From positions 558,001 to 622,000 of the forward strand of contig NZ_JALKAQ010000001.1 of the NCBI RefSeq assembly GCF_023016065.1: DNA of 64,000 bases, written 5' to 3'. This DNA comes from Marinobacter sp. S0848L (GTDB taxonomy: Bacteria; Pseudomonadota; Gammaproteobacteria; Pseudomonadales; Oleiphilaceae). The notes under the pieces were generated by a model that saw only the letters and a list, made by a program, of their open reading frames with translations, searched no databases and was not told the DNA's origin. The number at the start of each line of letters is the position of its first letter. Within the stretch, counting starts at the first letter, position 1. Both the position numbers and the translations under genes were made by a program. Positions 63,622-64,000 of this stretch are shown in pieces.

Positions 63622-64000
63622 TTAACGGTATGTAGTTCCAAAACGGCGGCGTTCGCGCTCGTCATAACCGTAGATCGCATCACCGATGCTGTTAGACGCA
63701 CCGCCGCTGCCACCAAGCCCTTTCAGCTCAATGCGGAACAGCAAACGGGTATCTAATTGTTCGTCATCGGTCAGGTAGTTCTGATGCACCACCTGGAAGC
63801 TCCAGCAGCAGTTGTTATATTCGAGACCCGCCAGCGACCCCACCGTGCGGTCGAGCTCTGAGTCCCACACCCAGCGGCCAATAGCGCTGAGTTTATTGGT
63901 TACCGGGAATACCGTGCCAATATCGGTCTGTTCAAGTTCATCCGGGCGGCTGTAGGTGTGGCCCAGCGTAGCCAAGTAGCGGTAATCCTCGGAATGGAAG
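63622..64000 (-). CDS. lptD: LPS-assembly protein LptD, C-terminal part
   Basis: The last 125 or so residues of LptD, open at the right edge of the window. It has the terminal barrel pattern DLGTVFPVTNKLSAIGRWVW-like strands, the conserved adjacent Cys pair in YNNCCWSFQVVHQNYL and the final FRIELKGLGG segment. LptD forms with LptE the outer-membrane translocon that places lipopolysaccharide in the outer leaflet. The frame runs through the edge (upstream residues FHSEDYRYLATLGH). It lies 62 bases before surA on the same strand. Confidence 0.93.
   Translation of the reverse strand, partial: FHSEDYRYLATLGHTYSRPDELEQTDIGTVFPVTNKLSAIGRWVWDSELDRTVGSLAGLEYNNCCWSFQVVHQNYLTDDEQLDTRLLFRIELKGLGGSGGASNSIGDAIYGYDERERRRFGTTYR

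Overview
The window looks like chromosomal DNA of a marine gammaproteobacterium of the Marinobacter type. This rests on gene content and order that I recognise (lptD-surA-pdxA-rsmA-apaH, thiS-thiG, slmA, a 532-residue isocitrate lyase, TRAP and SulP transporters, a lipase with its foldase). It is an inference from family resemblance; no database was searched. I saw no rRNA, tRNA, CRISPR array, transposase or prophage gene.

Layout. 1-4.6 kb: the end of purD, a lipoprotein hydrolase, a Kef-type antiporter and an EgtB-like sulfoxide synthase, then a 109-bp element with perfect 26-bp inverted arms. 4.6-11.6 kb: an RND efflux pair (membrane fusion protein plus pump) divergent from its TetR regulator, with an AcrR-like operator between them, then an SLC13 transporter. 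11.7-17.2 kb: the most unusual locus. A VpsR/FleQ-like enhancer-binding regulator and a FapF-like outer-membrane barrel face a four-gene unit: an Asp-Asn-Ser repeat protein, a small secreted protein, a FapD-like C39 peptidase and a second small secreted protein. The three small or repeat proteins share a C-terminal Gln/Asn motif, and both transcription units carry sigma-54-like -24/-12 elements. I read this as a divergent functional-amyloid (Fap-like) secretion system.

17.4-30.6 kb: isocitrate lyase, a SulP plus CASTOR/POLLUX-like channel unit, a small ribbon-helix-helix protein with ChaN and SIMPL proteins, a GH84 glycosidase, an acyltransferase and a TRAP transporter. 30.7-42.8 kb: a cyclopropane-fatty-acid-synthase-like methyltransferase coupled to a flavoprotein reductase, a porin, a YccT-like protein, a beta-propeller lipoprotein, Dps, a dihydrolipoamide-dehydrogenase-like enzyme, a LysE exporter and DAHP synthase. 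DAHP synthase is preceded by an unannotated 45-codon leader peptide rich in Trp, Tyr and Phe and by an attenuator-like terminator.

43.1-55.1 kb: a second RND pair, two decayed genes (an AraC regulator with an internal amber codon and a 5'-truncated EAL domain), DUF3301, a lipase/foldase operon, a histidine kinase and response regulator that overlap tail to tail, and a PstS-OmpA fusion behind a Pho-box-like repeat. 55.2-64 kb: an aminotransferase, an inositol monophosphatase-family protein, slmA, thiG, thiS, DUF423 and the apaH-rsmA-pdxA-surA-lptD envelope/ribosome cluster, which lacks apaG. All coordinates are direct readings; functions come from family knowledge unless stated as inference.
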